The notes beneath the pieces were generated by a model. It saw only the letters and a list, made by a program, of their open reading frames with translations. It was not told the DNA's origin and did no database searches. From IMG/VR virus record IMGVR_UViG_3300031963_000006, positions 151,251 to 215,250 of that record: a stretch of DNA of 64,000 nt; one strand, written 5' to 3'. Within the stretch, counting starts at the first letter, position 1, and each line of letters starts with the position of its first letter. Below, piece after piece: positions 24,628 through 33,675 of this stretch. The DNA is from a virus. A program made the position numbers and the translations under genes.

Positions 24628-26352
24628 ATGGAAGAAGTATTTGGTAAAAAATTTGAAACTCATAAGGTCATAGAATATTATGACTTCAATCCCCTTAAGG
24701 AACCAGTCCCTGAGGGAGAAATCGATGTTTTCGGTTTGTATCCTTTTCTTTATAACCCACCTGTAACGGTATGGAATGAAAAAAGGAGGTCTGAAAGTAA
24801 TGAAGATTTTGAGGTAAATAAAACCAATACTTTATGTAGGTTGGAACACAAGAGACTTAGCGTGTTTGTGGTTAAAAATGAGAACAAAATCACCCTCAAA
24901 TGGTTTTTGTATGCAAGAATAAAAGCAGTTGGTAAAAAGTATTACAAAATTACAACTAATTGTTCTTATATTTCTTATAACATTAAAAAGAACTGTTTGT
25001 ACGTAGGTTCAATTAATAACTTCCATAAGAAAAGAAAAACCTCAAAGTCAGTAAGGATTTTTACTTTCACAACTGACATAGTTAGAGATAAAATTAGTAG
25101 TATTAATTTACTGTTTAATCACATATTTGAGGACCATCCCGGTAAAAAAGTAAACGTAACAATTGGTCACGATGCATTCAGAGAGTTTTTATCCCACATA
25201 CCAAAAATAAGATATGAGGAAAACAAAATCTCTACACAGACTTTGTATGGCACCATTCTAAATAACAAAGGTATAAAACTTTGTAACAATTGGGGAGTCT
25301 TTGGTAACATGTGGCCTCAACCAAAAACTATAGATTACAAAAAGAATGGACCAAAGTATTTGGACTCTATTATGAAACTTAACGGTTTAAGTGGGGATAA
25401 AATTAAACGGGTACTACACAGAGTTAGACATTTTAATGCGGACTTTTTTAAAACCGCCGTAAATTTATTCGGGAATGATTTTATTTTGGGTCAAAGTGAT
25501 GACGTGGTTCAAATTTTATTTGAATGTACAGTTAATTCTGAACCACGTATGGATTTCTCAGTTATAACATCTAAAAAGGAACGTAATAATATTTTTGAGA
25601 TATTCAAATTGGTTGCCAAAAATGAGGTGGACCTCCACACATTTTCCGACCACATAACCTTCATTAAAAACATTCGACGATTTGAGGATGTTAGATGGAA
25701 CTCAACAACTTATGATGAGTTTAGGGAAGAACATTTGAATTTAACTGAACTTAATCAATATTATACCAAAGGAACCTTCCGTAGAATTTACGGAGATAGA
25801 TTTGAGGATTATCTAACTCAACCGATTAAGGATGGGGATAACACATATTACCCTGTAATACTTAAAACCTCCAAAGAGTATAACACAGAGTCCTTCATTC
25901 AATCTAATTGTGTGAAAGGTTATATTCAAAGAGCTGAGGCCTTAATTATTTCCTTCAGAAAGAATGACCCTGAATCAAAGGAAAGAGCCACGGTTGAATA
26001 CAAAATCCTCAAAGAAAAAGAAATTGAAATCCAAAGGGTACAAACCAGAGGAAGGTTTAATAAAGATTTAGAGGAGAGTTGGGAAATACCACTTCAAATA
26101 TTAGATAAGAGAATGTTTGAATCCACCGAATACAATTTATTTGAGTTACCTAAGATTGTTTGTAAAGTTGGAAACAAAGAATTTATTTCTGGCTCAATAT
26201 TCGAAAAACCACAAAGTTATAGTGGTTTAAGATATCAAATGTATGTATTAAATGCGACTGACATCTTAGTTTGGGAGGATAAAAAGGTTTTAAATATTGA
26301 TTATAGTGGTAATGATTTAGTTACTATTTTAGATGATGATTTAAATTTCTAA
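24628..26352 (+). CDS. PcfJ-like protein
   Basis: 574 residues. The C-terminal third carries SFIQSNCVKGYIQRAEALII and FRKNDPESKERATVEY, matching the PcfJ family (Gram-positive plasmid and phage proteins of unclear function). The N-terminal 300 residues do not resemble a family I know. Two bases separate it from the next gene. Confidence 0.6.
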   Translation: MEEVFGKKFETHKVIEYYDFNPLKEPVPEGEIDVFGLYPFLYNPPVTVWNEKRRSESNEDFEVNKTNTLCRLEHKRLSVFVVKNENKITLKWFLYARIKAVGKKYYKITTNCSYISYNIKKNCLYVGSINNFHKKRKTSKSVRIFTFTTDIVRDKISSINLLFNHIFEDHPGKKVNVTIGHDAFREFLSHIPKIRYEENKISTQTLYGTILNNKGIKLCNNWGVFGNMWPQPKTIDYKKNGPKYLDSIMKLNGLSGDKIKRVLHRVRHFNADFFKTAVNLFGNDFILGQSDDVVQILFECTVNSEPRMDFSVITSKKERNNIFEIFKLVAKNEVDLHTFSDHITFIKNIRRFEDVRWNSTTYDEFREEHLNLTELNQYYTKGTFRRIYGDRFEDYLTQPIKDGDNTYYPVILKTSKEYNTESFIQSNCVKGYIQRAEALIISFRKNDPESKERATVEYKILKEKEIEIQRVQTRGRFNKDLEESWEIPLQILDKRMFESTEYNLFELPKIVCKVGNKEFISGSIFEKPQSYSGLRYQMYVLNATDILVWEDKKVLNIDYSGNDLVTILDDDLNF

Positions 26353-26353
26353 T

Positions 26354-26671
26354 ATGATTGAAATACCTAAATTTTGTGTTGACAAATTTAAAACCACATT
26401 TGGTTATGAACCGTCATTTATTCAAATAAAGATGGATAACGATGAACGTATTGAAAAACTAACTTCTAAATCAAGAACAATATGGTTTTCATCCGTTTTT
26501 AGATATAACGGTGTGTTTATAAAAGAGAAATTAGTTGAATATGATGCGATGGGTATCTATATTTATATTTTAAGAGATGACGAATCTCCTATAACCGATG
26601 TGACATTCATGACCACTATTGATAGACAAAGTGTTTCAGAATTCACAATACACAATCTAAATAAAAAATAA
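26354..26671 (+). CDS. Hypothetical protein
   Basis: 105 residues, mixed alpha/beta, no motif recognised. Two bases after the PcfJ-like gene, so probably co-transcribed. Confidence 0.55.
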   Translation: MIEIPKFCVDKFKTTFGYEPSFIQIKMDNDERIEKLTSKSRTIWFSSVFRYNGVFIKEKLVEYDAMGIYIYILRDDESPITDVTFMTTIDRQSVSEFTIHNLNKK

Positions 26672-26689
26672 AATTTAGGCACAATGGTG

Positions 26690-26697
26690 ATATTTAT
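26690..26697 (+). promoter_or_regulatory. ATATTTAT promoter box
   Basis: Box 13 nt before the ATG chosen for the GIY-YIG gene at 26711. Its presence argues against the in-frame ATG at 26684. Confidence 0.45.
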
Positions 26698-26710
26698 ACA
26701 AAAGACACCA

Positions 26711-27370
26711 ATGAGCACAGAAAAAGGAAAAATATACAAAATAACAAACTTAGTTAATGGTTTGATTTATATTGGGTGTACTGTGAATCCAATCAAACAC
26801 AGATTCGAAGAACATTTGTATAGATGTCTCAAAACTGATTATAAGTCAAAGTTATACAATTCAATAAAAAAATACGGTAAAGAAAATTTTACTATAGAAT
26901 TGATTGAAGAATGTGACTTGAATATTATTTACGAAACCGAAAAAAAATATATTGAAAAATATGATACTTTTAAAAATGGTTTAAATTCAACATTAGGAGG
27001 AGAAGGTTGTTTAGGATATGTTCATTCTGATGATATAAGAAAAAAAATATCGGAAAATACTAAAAAAGGAAATTCTCATAAAGGAAAGACTTATGAACAA
27101 TTATATGGTGATAGAGCCGAAGAGGAAAAATTAAAAAGGAGAGAAAATTCGGAATGGAAAGAAATGACCGAAGAAGAAAGAAAAAAAAGAGTAGAAAATA
27201 TTAAAATTGGAAATAGAAAAAAATCAAAGTACAGTTTTGAATTAGTAAAAGAAATTAAACAAAAAATAAATGAAGGGTTCAAAATAAAAGAACTTAAAAA
27301 ATTATATCCCCAAGTCTACGAAAATTTTTTCTATGATTTGAAAAATAATAGAAGATGGTCGGATATATAA
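26711..27370 (+). CDS. GIY-YIG homing endonuclease
   Basis: 219 residues. GIY-YIG core: GKIYKITNLVNGLIYIGCT, conserved R in HRFEEHL, and E in the YETEKKYIEKY helix. A NUMOD3-like DNA-binding motif follows (SDDIRKKISENTKKGNSHKG), then a Lys-rich linker and helix-turn-helix-like end. Free-standing, with no visible intron or intein nearby, as for the T4 seg genes. Probably a selfish gene between the PcfJ-like and thioredoxin genes. Confidence 0.85.
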   Translation: MSTEKGKIYKITNLVNGLIYIGCTVNPIKHRFEEHLYRCLKTDYKSKLYNSIKKYGKENFTIELIEECDLNIIYETEKKYIEKYDTFKNGLNSTLGGEGCLGYVHSDDIRKKISENTKKGNSHKGKTYEQLYGDRAEEEKLKRRENSEWKEMTEEERKKRVENIKIGNRKKSKYSFELVKEIKQKINEGFKIKELKKLYPQVYENFFYDLKNNRRWSDI

Positions 27371-27383
27371 AAAAACAAAAAAT

Positions 27384-27707
27384 ATGGAAATAGGAACGCA
27401 AGAACTAAAGGAAAAAATTCAAAAAGGGGAAAAATTAATTGTCGACTTTTATGGAAGTTGGTGTGGTCCCTGTAAAATCTTAAAACCAATTTATGAAAAA
27501 GTTGCTAAAGATTTGGAAAATCAAAAATCTGAAGTAAAACTTTACACTATGGATGTCGATAAAAATAGAGAAATGGCGGCGTCATTAGGTATTAGAAGTG
27601 TGCCAACCGTAAAAAGTTTTGCGAATGGTAAAGAAATGAACACTAAAGTGGGATTGTTACAGGAAAATATGATATTAGATTTAGCAAAAAATTTATTAAA
27701 TGGATAA
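27384..27707 (+). CDS. Thioredoxin
   Basis: 107 residues, full thioredoxin fold with active site WCGPC (VDFYGSWCGPCK) and cis-Pro in SVPTVKSF. Phage thioredoxins typically reduce phage ribonucleotide reductase or act as processivity factors. No reductase lies in this window. Overlaps the glutaredoxin gene by 8 bases. Confidence 0.92.
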   Translation: MEIGTQELKEKIQKGEKLIVDFYGSWCGPCKILKPIYEKVAKDLENQKSEVKLYTMDVDKNREMAASLGIRSVPTVKSFANGKEMNTKVGLLQENMILDLAKNLLNG

Positions 27708-27981
27708 GATTGTAGTTGTGTTCACAATGAAAACATGTGGATTCTGTGAACAATTTAAAACAAAATTGACTGAGAATAACATTGGGTTCGTAAATAGAGA
27801 TATTAACGAAAACAAAGAGGAATATGACGCTTTCGTGAAAGCCACGGGAAATGATTTTGTTCCTTCTTTTATGGTTATAGAATCTCCGAATGAAAATCCA
27901 AAGTCGTATTTGTACGCACCTGGAAAAGATTTCGAAGATTTGGACAAAGCTTTAGGTATTATCAAAGAACACTTAGGTTAG
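27700..27981 (+). CDS. Glutaredoxin-like protein
   Basis: 93 residues with active site CGFC (MKTCGFCEQF) and cis-Pro in FVPSFMV. Overlaps the thioredoxin gene, so the two redox carriers are co-expressed. Confidence 0.85.
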   Translation: MDKIVVVFTMKTCGFCEQFKTKLTENNIGFVNRDINENKEEYDAFVKATGNDFVPSFMVIESPNENPKSYLYAPGKDFEDLDKALGIIKEHLG

Positions 27982-27983
27982 TT

Positions 27984-28508
27984 ATGAACCTTTCTTTTAG
28001 AAAAAAAGGAGTATTACACGTACCTGTCAACTCATGGGAGTTGGATGATGGTAATACCGTTGTTATATATCAGGGTTCGCGTGGTGCGAATCCTGATTTA
28101 GATTTTATTGTCAAATATAAAGCTCCGAATAAAAGATTGAGAGCACCATCCCATACTCATTGGATTGTTGATTTAATTATCAAATCTAAGTTTGCTCCCG
28201 ATGAACTATGTTTATTTGTAAATGAATGGATTGAACTCTATGATGTTATTGAACCGTTCAAAACGGTTGAAGAGAGGGGTAACTACCAATTGATATATAA
28301 AGACTACTTCAATGAAAAACATTTTACGTTAGATAATTTGGGAGAATTTTCACTCGAGTTTGTTTCTACACTTATTGAGTTATTTATACGTTGTGAAAAA
28401 CAAACGCCAAACGCGTTCATGTTCAAAAATCTACTCCAACTCATGAGTGATTATTGTCAAAATAAAAAAGATTTCTATCAAGTCGTATCTTACTCAAAAA
28501 GAGTTTAG
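27984..28508 (+). CDS. Hypothetical protein
   Basis: 174 residues, alpha/beta with FRKKGVLHVPVNSWELDDG and RAPSHTHWIVDLIIK. No family recognised. Its stop is interlocked with the stop of the convergent gene (4-base overlap). Confidence 0.6.
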   Translation: MNLSFRKKGVLHVPVNSWELDDGNTVVIYQGSRGANPDLDFIVKYKAPNKRLRAPSHTHWIVDLIIKSKFAPDELCLFVNEWIELYDVIEPFKTVEERGNYQLIYKDYFNEKHFTLDNLGEFSLEFVSTLIELFIRCEKQTPNAFMFKNLLQLMSDYCQNKKDFYQVVSYSKRV

Positions 28509-29329
28509 ATAATATACAACTCTGAAATTCTATCTTTAATCAGCCAAGGTTTGGTTTCTAATTGACTATCAATTTCTTTGGACAAGTCGTACTTCTTAAG
28601 TGTTGTATTTCTGAATCTTTGTATATTGAAGTCAAATACATCTAAAACCATTGAACGAACTTGTTCAGTTAAGTATGGAGATGAGGAGATAATCTGAATA
28701 TCTAAATCACTGTTATCGTCTTTAATATCACTGATTTTAAATGTAATCTTATCTGTCTTGATTGATGAGAATAATTGGTTACAAATATATTCAGAATAAT
28801 ACATATGGGCTCTCCCAGTATCTAAACCATAACCATATGGGAATTCTGATGTAACACATATGAAATTTTCAGTGAAAAAAGAATTGGGTTCAGGTAAATC
28901 GTTGTATTCCAAATCAAACGTTAATTCTTTTTTAAAGTCTAAACTGTTGAAGGTTAATTCTTTGTGATTATATACATAATTCAGTACTCTATCATGAAAC
29001 ATCGGACGAGGAGTACTGTGAAATTCAAAATAGTATTCGTAAGTTTCTTTCCAATAACTCTCATCATATTTTATCAAATCAATGGTATTGAGTCTTTCAT
29101 AATTTAAATCCACCATAGTTTGTTTATTCTCCTCGTAAAATCTTTCTTTGAGTTCAGTTAAATCGATTACGTTTTTTGATTCAGTTTTACCCGCAACAAT
29201 CAAAAAATTTTTGAAATCAGAAACTTCAATTATCGTTTTATATTTTTTTTCTTTCTGAATCTCACAAAGAATAAAATCCGCAAACTTATTCACAATACCT
29301 CTTCTCGATTTTGGATTAATGTACCTCAT
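28505..29329 (-). CDS. Hypothetical conserved protein
   Basis: 274 residues. Segments RYINPKSRRGIVNKFADFIL, SEFPYGYGLDTGRAHMYY and SSPYLTEQVRSMVLDVFDFN look conserved and enzyme-like. A repeat of alpha/beta modules reminiscent of S-adenosylmethionine synthetase crossed my mind, but no diagnostic motif supports it. Converges on the preceding gene with interlocked stops. Confidence 0.6.
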   Translation of the reverse strand: MRYINPKSRRGIVNKFADFILCEIQKEKKYKTIIEVSDFKNFLIVAGKTESKNVIDLTELKERFYEENKQTMVDLNYERLNTIDLIKYDESYWKETYEYYFEFHSTPRPMFHDRVLNYVYNHKELTFNSLDFKKELTFDLEYNDLPEPNSFFTENFICVTSEFPYGYGLDTGRAHMYYSEYICNQLFSSIKTDKITFKISDIKDDNSDLDIQIISSSPYLTEQVRSMVLDVFDFNIQRFRNTTLKKYDLSKEIDSQLETKPWLIKDRISELYII

Positions 29330-29384
29330 ATAAAATGTTTTTGAAATAGATAAACAAAAAAATTCAAATCCTAAATACTTTAAA

Positions 29385-29414
29385 TTAAAAAAGGGGTCAA
29401 AACCCCTTTTTTAA
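29385..29414. terminator. Symmetric bidirectional terminator
   Basis: TTAAAAAAGGGG, loop TCAAAA, CCCCTTTTTTAA: a 12-bp perfect stem usable on both strands. Lies just past the stop of the minus gene at 29427. Confidence 0.8.
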
Positions 29415-29426
29415 TTTTTCGAAAAA

Positions 29427-29588
29427 TTACTTTTTGTAGTATTTCTCCACTGTCTTCCTAATAGACTCCTGAATATTTTGATTGTTACTCGGTGGTGGAG
29501 CCTGTTGAGGTTGAGGTTGTGGAGGAACCTGTTGACCCAACGGTTGAGGTTGAGCCTGATTACCTTTGTTTTTACATCCGCATCCCAT
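29427..29588 (-). CDS. Cys/Pro/Gln-rich small protein (53 aa)
   Basis: Begins MGCGCKNKGN, then a Pro/Gln-rich linker and a helix ending SIRKTVEKYYKK. The Gly-Cys-Gly-Cys start followed by a spacer and conserved short helix recurs in related phages. An ATATTTAT box lies 29 nt upstream and a terminator follows. It could be a membrane- or metal-associated small protein; function unknown. Confidence 0.65.
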   Translation of the reverse strand: MGCGCKNKGNQAQPQPLGQQVPPQPQPQQAPPPSNNQNIQESIRKTVEKYYKK

Positions 29589-29680
29589 ATCTTTTTATTT
29601 TTAAACGTTTATATATCATAAATATCTAAATTTGGTATATATTGTAAATATTTTATTTGAATTAACAAATATTTATGATT

Positions 29681-31075
29681 ATGACAAAAAGTCTTAGTTT
29701 TAAAAATACCGTAAAAAATATATTGATAGAACAGAATGAAGAAGAGTTCTACAAAATTTCACCTGAAGAGTTTACAGAACTAATGAAGTTTGGAAGTTAT
29801 AATGGTAAAGGTGTGAGTAAACTTAAAATGTTCGGAGGTAAACCAATATGGATTACTGGTAATTTAGATTTGTCAAATACACCAACAGACTCGTTGGGTA
29901 ATGTTAAATATGTTGAGGGTAGATTAGATATCAGTAGAACAAATATTAGTGATTTGTCAGGTGTTAAGGTTAAAGGGTATATTTGGGATGGAGGTTCACC
30001 TATTGAAAAAAAGAGACTTGCGGCCATTTTAAAGGAAAAGATGAGAGAGGCCGATGAAAGAAGACAAAGAGATGAATGGAGTATAGATGGAGGAGACGAA
30101 ATAGGTTTAAGAGCCCAAGCGTTATATAAAAATTTGATAAATGATGAAAAAATTTTCGCCCCAACAGGAGAATACGTAGGAGAAATAGAAGGTTTAAAGG
30201 CCGACTTGGAGGAATTAACTATTAGGTATAATGAAACTGAAGGGGAAGACGATGAATTATATAATAAGATAAGTGATATAGAAGAGAGAATTAACGAACT
30301 CCAACAAGGAGTGGTGGATGTATATAACATAGTACCAATGAATTATAACTATTATGGTTTACCTCAGTTTGAAGTTATTGGTGTTGATGATTTAGTAGGG
30401 GAAGAATATGCGGTTGGTGATGAAAGTGAAATGGATGCCGCGGCACTTCAATACGCTAAAAATTATCTTGATGAAGCCGGTGTTGAAGGTTTAAGAGATT
30501 ATTTTATTGAGGACAATTTAGATACCGATGCGATTGAACAATATTTCAGAGATTTTTATGATGATGATGTTAGGAATAATCTTGAGGTTTATTTTGACGA
30601 AAGTGAACTACCTAACACAGAAGAACAAGAAGAAAGGAAACAGGAATTAGAGGAATACATTGACAAAGCAGAAGGAGTAGTTAAAAAATTTGAACAAAAA
30701 CAAGAAGACCTTAAAAATAAAATTGAAGACCCCGATGAATATACTAAACAGTATAACGAGATTCAATCAAAAATAGATATCATTCAAAATCATATTGATA
30801 ACTCACAAGAGGAAATTGATAATATAGAATCCACAGGACAGATAACTGAGGAGATGATTGAAGAAAAGATTGAGGATATGGTATCAGATAAAATGAGTGA
30901 CCCGAGGGGTTCTTTATCTGAATTTGGTATGGATATTAGTGAATATGTTGATATGGATTCACTGGCTGAAGCGCTTGCTGAAAGTGATGGATATGAAGTA
31001 TTAGCATCTTATGATGGAAGTTATGATGGTGAATACATTGACAACAAGTTTTACTACGTAATCAGAGTTAACTAA
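29681..31075 (+). CDS. Tagged acidic protein with LRR-like N-terminal solenoid
   Basis: 464 residues from ATG 29681, chosen because an ATATTTAT box (29669-29676) overlaps the alternative ATG at 29675. Tag SFKNTVKNILIEQ has L-I-E before Q15. Next comes a short LRR-like solenoid (ITGNLDLSNTPTDSLGNV, RLDISRTNISDLSG), then a long acidic coiled coil and a C-terminal domain rich in Asp/Glu/Tyr. Possibly packaged; function unknown. Confidence 0.65.
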   Translation: MTKSLSFKNTVKNILIEQNEEEFYKISPEEFTELMKFGSYNGKGVSKLKMFGGKPIWITGNLDLSNTPTDSLGNVKYVEGRLDISRTNISDLSGVKVKGYIWDGGSPIEKKRLAAILKEKMREADERRQRDEWSIDGGDEIGLRAQALYKNLINDEKIFAPTGEYVGEIEGLKADLEELTIRYNETEGEDDELYNKISDIEERINELQQGVVDVYNIVPMNYNYYGLPQFEVIGVDDLVGEEYAVGDESEMDAAALQYAKNYLDEAGVEGLRDYFIEDNLDTDAIEQYFRDFYDDDVRNNLEVYFDESELPNTEEQEERKQELEEYIDKAEGVVKKFEQKQEDLKNKIEDPDEYTKQYNEIQSKIDIIQNHIDNSQEEIDNIESTGQITEEMIEEKIEDMVSDKMSDPRGSLSEFGMDISEYVDMDSLAEALAESDGYEVLASYDGSYDGEYIDNKFYYVIRVN

Positions 31076-31101
31076 ATCTTTTTTTTATCACTAATATCAA
31101 C

Positions 31102-31109
31102 TATATTTG
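31102..31109 (+). promoter_or_regulatory. Host-type -7 box TATATTTG
   Basis: Seven nt before the ATG at 31117, so the transcript would be essentially leaderless. The -33 region is a T-run without a clear TTTG. Confidence 0.5.
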
Positions 31110-31116
31110 TGATAAC

Positions 31117-31908
31117 ATGTCTAAAAAAACCAAAAATAATAATTCGTTTGTAATGGATACCGATTGGCTCTTCAATGGGACAATCGACGCCGAACAAAAA
31201 GAATATGTACTTTTAGGTTATTTCCAAAAAATGAATAAAAATTTGGAGGAGATGAGAATTTACCCTATGTTTACCGAACTTTCAATACATTTGGGTAATA
31301 TTCAAACATTGTTAACTCAAAACAAAATATTATATACTGACAAAAAGTTAACTACAGATAATGATGAAATCTTCATTAAAGATTTGAAGGTTAAAGATAT
31401 ACCTGATTTAACTGATGAGGAATTTGCCGAGTATCAAAAAATAATCAAAGTAAGTCAACCAATGTTATTTGATTATTTTAATATTGCCAAATCATTGTGG
31501 TCTTTAGCTTATGACTCAGTAACTGTAAATGCTAAAAGAAATAAAAAGAATTTAACAAGTAAGACAGGATTTTATTACACAATTTATAAAGATAATCTTT
31601 ATGTTTGGAGATATACGATGAAAAAAATAAGGGGTTTTAACAACCAAATTAGAACCGATGCTAAGTTGATGTTTAGTGGAAGTCCTGATTCAACTGTTAT
31701 TAAGATTATTTCACAAACATCACCAACATATCGAAAAAACAACGAAAGTAAGTTACCTGTGATGGAAGTTGTTTGTCATGAAATGTTTCCATTAAATGAA
31801 ACATTGGTACCAATAATGAAAAGAAAAGTAGTATCTTTGATACACCAAAGTATGAAAGTTGAAAAGTTATTAGAAGAAAATAAAACTGTTGAAAATGGGG
31901 TTCAATAA
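31117..31908 (+). CDS. Conserved phage protein, unknown
   Basis: 263 residues. WLFNGTIDAEQKEYVLLGYF and FYYTIYKDNLYVWRYTMKK are distinctive; the C-terminus is helical. The pattern recurs in Bacteroidetes phages. Overlaps the next small gene by 14 bases. Confidence 0.65.
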   Translation: MSKKTKNNNSFVMDTDWLFNGTIDAEQKEYVLLGYFQKMNKNLEEMRIYPMFTELSIHLGNIQTLLTQNKILYTDKKLTTDNDEIFIKDLKVKDIPDLTDEEFAEYQKIIKVSQPMLFDYFNIAKSLWSLAYDSVTVNAKRNKKNLTSKTGFYYTIYKDNLYVWRYTMKKIRGFNNQIRTDAKLMFSGSPDSTVIKIISQTSPTYRKNNESKLPVMEVVCHEMFPLNETLVPIMKRKVVSLIHQSMKVEKLLEENKTVENGVQ

Positions 31909-32068
31909 AATAGTAGTCGGAAAAAATAAAATAAACGAAATTGAGTCGGATTTAAATTTGATTGAAATTTATAAAAAGTACGACGCCATGATATTTGAAT
32001 CTAATGAAATAAGAAATAAATTTAAATTTTTTGAAAATGAATACAATCAAAAAAAAGTTATTGGATAA
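31895..32068 (+). CDS. Small helical protein (57 aa)
   Basis: ATG 31895 within the end of the previous gene; TAA at 32066-32068 within the next. Sequence features: KINEIESDLNLIEIYKKYDA then SNEIRNKFKFFENEY, an all-helical small protein. Nested at both ends, as with 18997-19173. Confidence 0.5.
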   Translation: MGFNKIVVGKNKINEIESDLNLIEIYKKYDAMIFESNEIRNKFKFFENEYNQKKVIG

Positions 32069-32222
32069 GTTAAGAAGACCCGTCCACATTACGTTTATTT
32101 CTAAACACATTTTAAAACTTTCTATGGAAGAAACTGAAAAAGTTATAAATGAAATGGTGGATGAAGGGTTGGTAGAAGAAAGTAAGTATGGTAAAGGTTA
32201 TTATGTTGTAAAAAGTATATAA
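32037..32222 (+). CDS. Small winged-helix protein
   Basis: 61 residues. Three helices and a C-terminal beta wing (LVEESKYGKGYYVVK) fit a winged helix: HITFISKHILKLSMEETEKV then INEMVDEG. Probably binds DNA. Start at ATG 32037 rather than the upstream TTG. Confidence 0.6.
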   Translation: MNTIKKKLLDKLRRPVHITFISKHILKLSMEETEKVINEMVDEGLVEESKYGKGYYVVKSI

Positions 32223-32226
32223 AATT

Positions 32227-32451
32227 ATGAAAGAAATGGTGAATCATCCTGACCATTACGGTGGTGAGGAAAACACATATGAAGTAGTAAAAGTATGTGA
32301 GGCTTGGGGACTTGACATGGATGCTTATCTATTCAATGTGGTTAAATACGTGGCAAGAGCGGGCAAGAAAGATTCAGATAAGGAACTCCAAGACCTAAAG
32401 AAGGCCCTTTGGTATTTAGATAGAAAAATTCAAAATCTTGAAAAAAAATGA
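32227..32451 (+). CDS. DUF3310 family protein
   Basis: 74 residues: VNHPDHYGG and LFNVVKYVARAGKK with KELQDLKKALWYLDRKI are diagnostic of DUF3310, a common phage family often fused or adjacent to nucleotide metabolism genes; a nucleotide-kinase or pyrophosphohydrolase accessory role is suspected. ATGA overlap with the next gene. Confidence 0.85.
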   Translation: MKEMVNHPDHYGGEENTYEVVKVCEAWGLDMDAYLFNVVKYVARAGKKDSDKELQDLKKALWYLDRKIQNLEKK

Positions 32452-32597
32452 ATTTGATTTGGTGGGTGTTTGTTTTTTCAATATTTTTTTATCCATTGTT
32501 TATATTTGTGGTAATTTATACTAACAAATATCCAAACAATAGATTTTCGAAGTGGTGGAAAAAACACATTATAGATAAAAATGAAAATTATGATTGA
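32448..32597 (+). CDS. Small single-span membrane protein (49 aa)
   Basis: ATG 32448 overlaps the DUF3310 stop. A transmembrane helix (WWVFVFSIFFYPLFIFVVI) is followed by a basic tail with FSKWWKKHIID. The stop lies just inside the methylase gene. The WW-K-H tail looks conserved in related phages. Confidence 0.5.
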   Translation: MNLIWWVFVFSIFFYPLFIFVVIYTNKYPNNRFSKWWKKHIIDKNENYD

Positions 32598-33447
32598 AAA
32601 CTATATAAATAAAGTAATTAACGGAGATTGCATCAAAGTTATGGGTGAAATGCCCGAAGGTTCTATTGACTTGATTGTTACTAGTCCACCCTATGGAGTG
32701 AACATTGCATATGACACCCATGATGATGATATGGAAATTAATGAGTATCTTGAGTTCAGTAAGAACTGGCTAACCGAGGCTTATAAAGTTTTGAAAGACG
32801 ATGGAAGAATTGCCTTGAATATCCCCTACGAGATTAACCGTCAAGAAAAGGGTGGTCGTATATTTTTTGTATCCGAGGTTTATCAGATTATGAAACAAAT
32901 TGGATTTAAATTCTTTGGAATTGTTGACCTTGAAGAGGATAGTCCCCACAGAAGTAAGACAACGGCTTGGGGTAGTTGGATGAGTCCGTCAAGTCCATAT
33001 ATCTATAACCCAAAAGAGTGTGTAATACTTGCATATAAGAAAAACCACATTAAGAAAGTTAAGGGTCAACCACAATGGAAGGGCGAACCAATAACAACCG
33101 AGGAAGGTAAGACAAAGATGTTGTACACCGAACAGGACAAAAAGGAATTTATGGAATTGGTGTTCGGGCAATGGAAGTATCTTAATGACTCAAGACCACT
33201 AACCAAGGCAACTTTCTCAATGGACATCCCAACCAAGGCAATTAAGATATTGTCATATAAGAATGACATAATATTAGACCCCTTCAATGGTAGTGGAACA
33301 AGTTGTGTGGCTGCAGAAATTTTAGATAGAAGGTGGATTGGTATTGAACTTTCTGAAAATTATACTAAAATTGCTACAGAAAGGATACAATCTTTCGTTG
33401 ACCAAAAAAGGCAACAAGTTTTAGAGTTTGAAAATGGGGGTGAATAA
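32581..33447 (+). CDS. DNA methyltransferase, N4-cytosine/N6-adenine beta class
   Basis: 288 residues. Motif IV TSPPYG at 34-39 precedes motif I DPFNGSGTS at 233-241, the beta-class order. GWGSW-like target region (TTAWGSWMSPSSPY) lies between. TSPPY occurs in both N4C and N6A enzymes, so the base cannot be settled. A second orphan methylase alongside the Dam-type enzyme at 21208. May start at ATG 32590. Confidence 0.88.
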   Translation: MKIMIENYINKVINGDCIKVMGEMPEGSIDLIVTSPPYGVNIAYDTHDDDMEINEYLEFSKNWLTEAYKVLKDDGRIALNIPYEINRQEKGGRIFFVSEVYQIMKQIGFKFFGIVDLEEDSPHRSKTTAWGSWMSPSSPYIYNPKECVILAYKKNHIKKVKGQPQWKGEPITTEEGKTKMLYTEQDKKEFMELVFGQWKYLNDSRPLTKATFSMDIPTKAIKILSYKNDIILDPFNGSGTSCVAAEILDRRWIGIELSENYTKIATERIQSFVDQKRQQVLEFENGGE

Positions 33448-33468
33448 CCTCCATTTTTGTTTTTGTGA

Positions 33469-33476
33469 ATATTTAT
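33469..33476 (+). promoter_or_regulatory. ATATTTAT promoter box
   Basis: Box 13 nt before ATG 33490. Confidence 0.5.
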
Positions 33477-33489
33477 ATAAAAAAAATCT

Positions 33490-33675
33490 ATGAGAGGTAA
33501 AATTCTATCTGAAGAACAATTTAAAGATAAGTTAATCCAAATTTATAATGAGGAGAAACATTCTTTGGTCAAAGAAAAAATTCAAATGTATGTTGAAAAA
33601 AGAAAGTCTTCCGTTAACGAAGAGGTTCAAGATTCATTAATAACATTGAAGAATATTTTTGGAGGTAAAAAGTAA
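33490..33675 (+). CDS. Small tagged protein
   Basis: 61 residues starting MRGKILSEEQFKDKLIQIYN: the tag has L-S-E at 6-8 and a helical continuation. The rest is Lys/Glu-rich helix. TAATG overlap with the DHH gene. Candidate packaged small protein. Confidence 0.55.
   Translation: MRGKILSEEQFKDKLIQIYNEEKHSLVKEKIQMYVEKRKSSVNEEVQDSLITLKNIFGGKK

Noticed and set aside
26684-26710. Earlier ATG for the GIY-YIG gene
   Set aside because: The ATATTTAT box lies between that ATG and the one at 26711, so transcripts from it would start downstream.
28505-29329. S-adenosylmethionine synthetase
   Set aside because: Some segments look reminiscent, but none of the family's diagnostic motifs (for example GHPDK or GAGDQG) is present.
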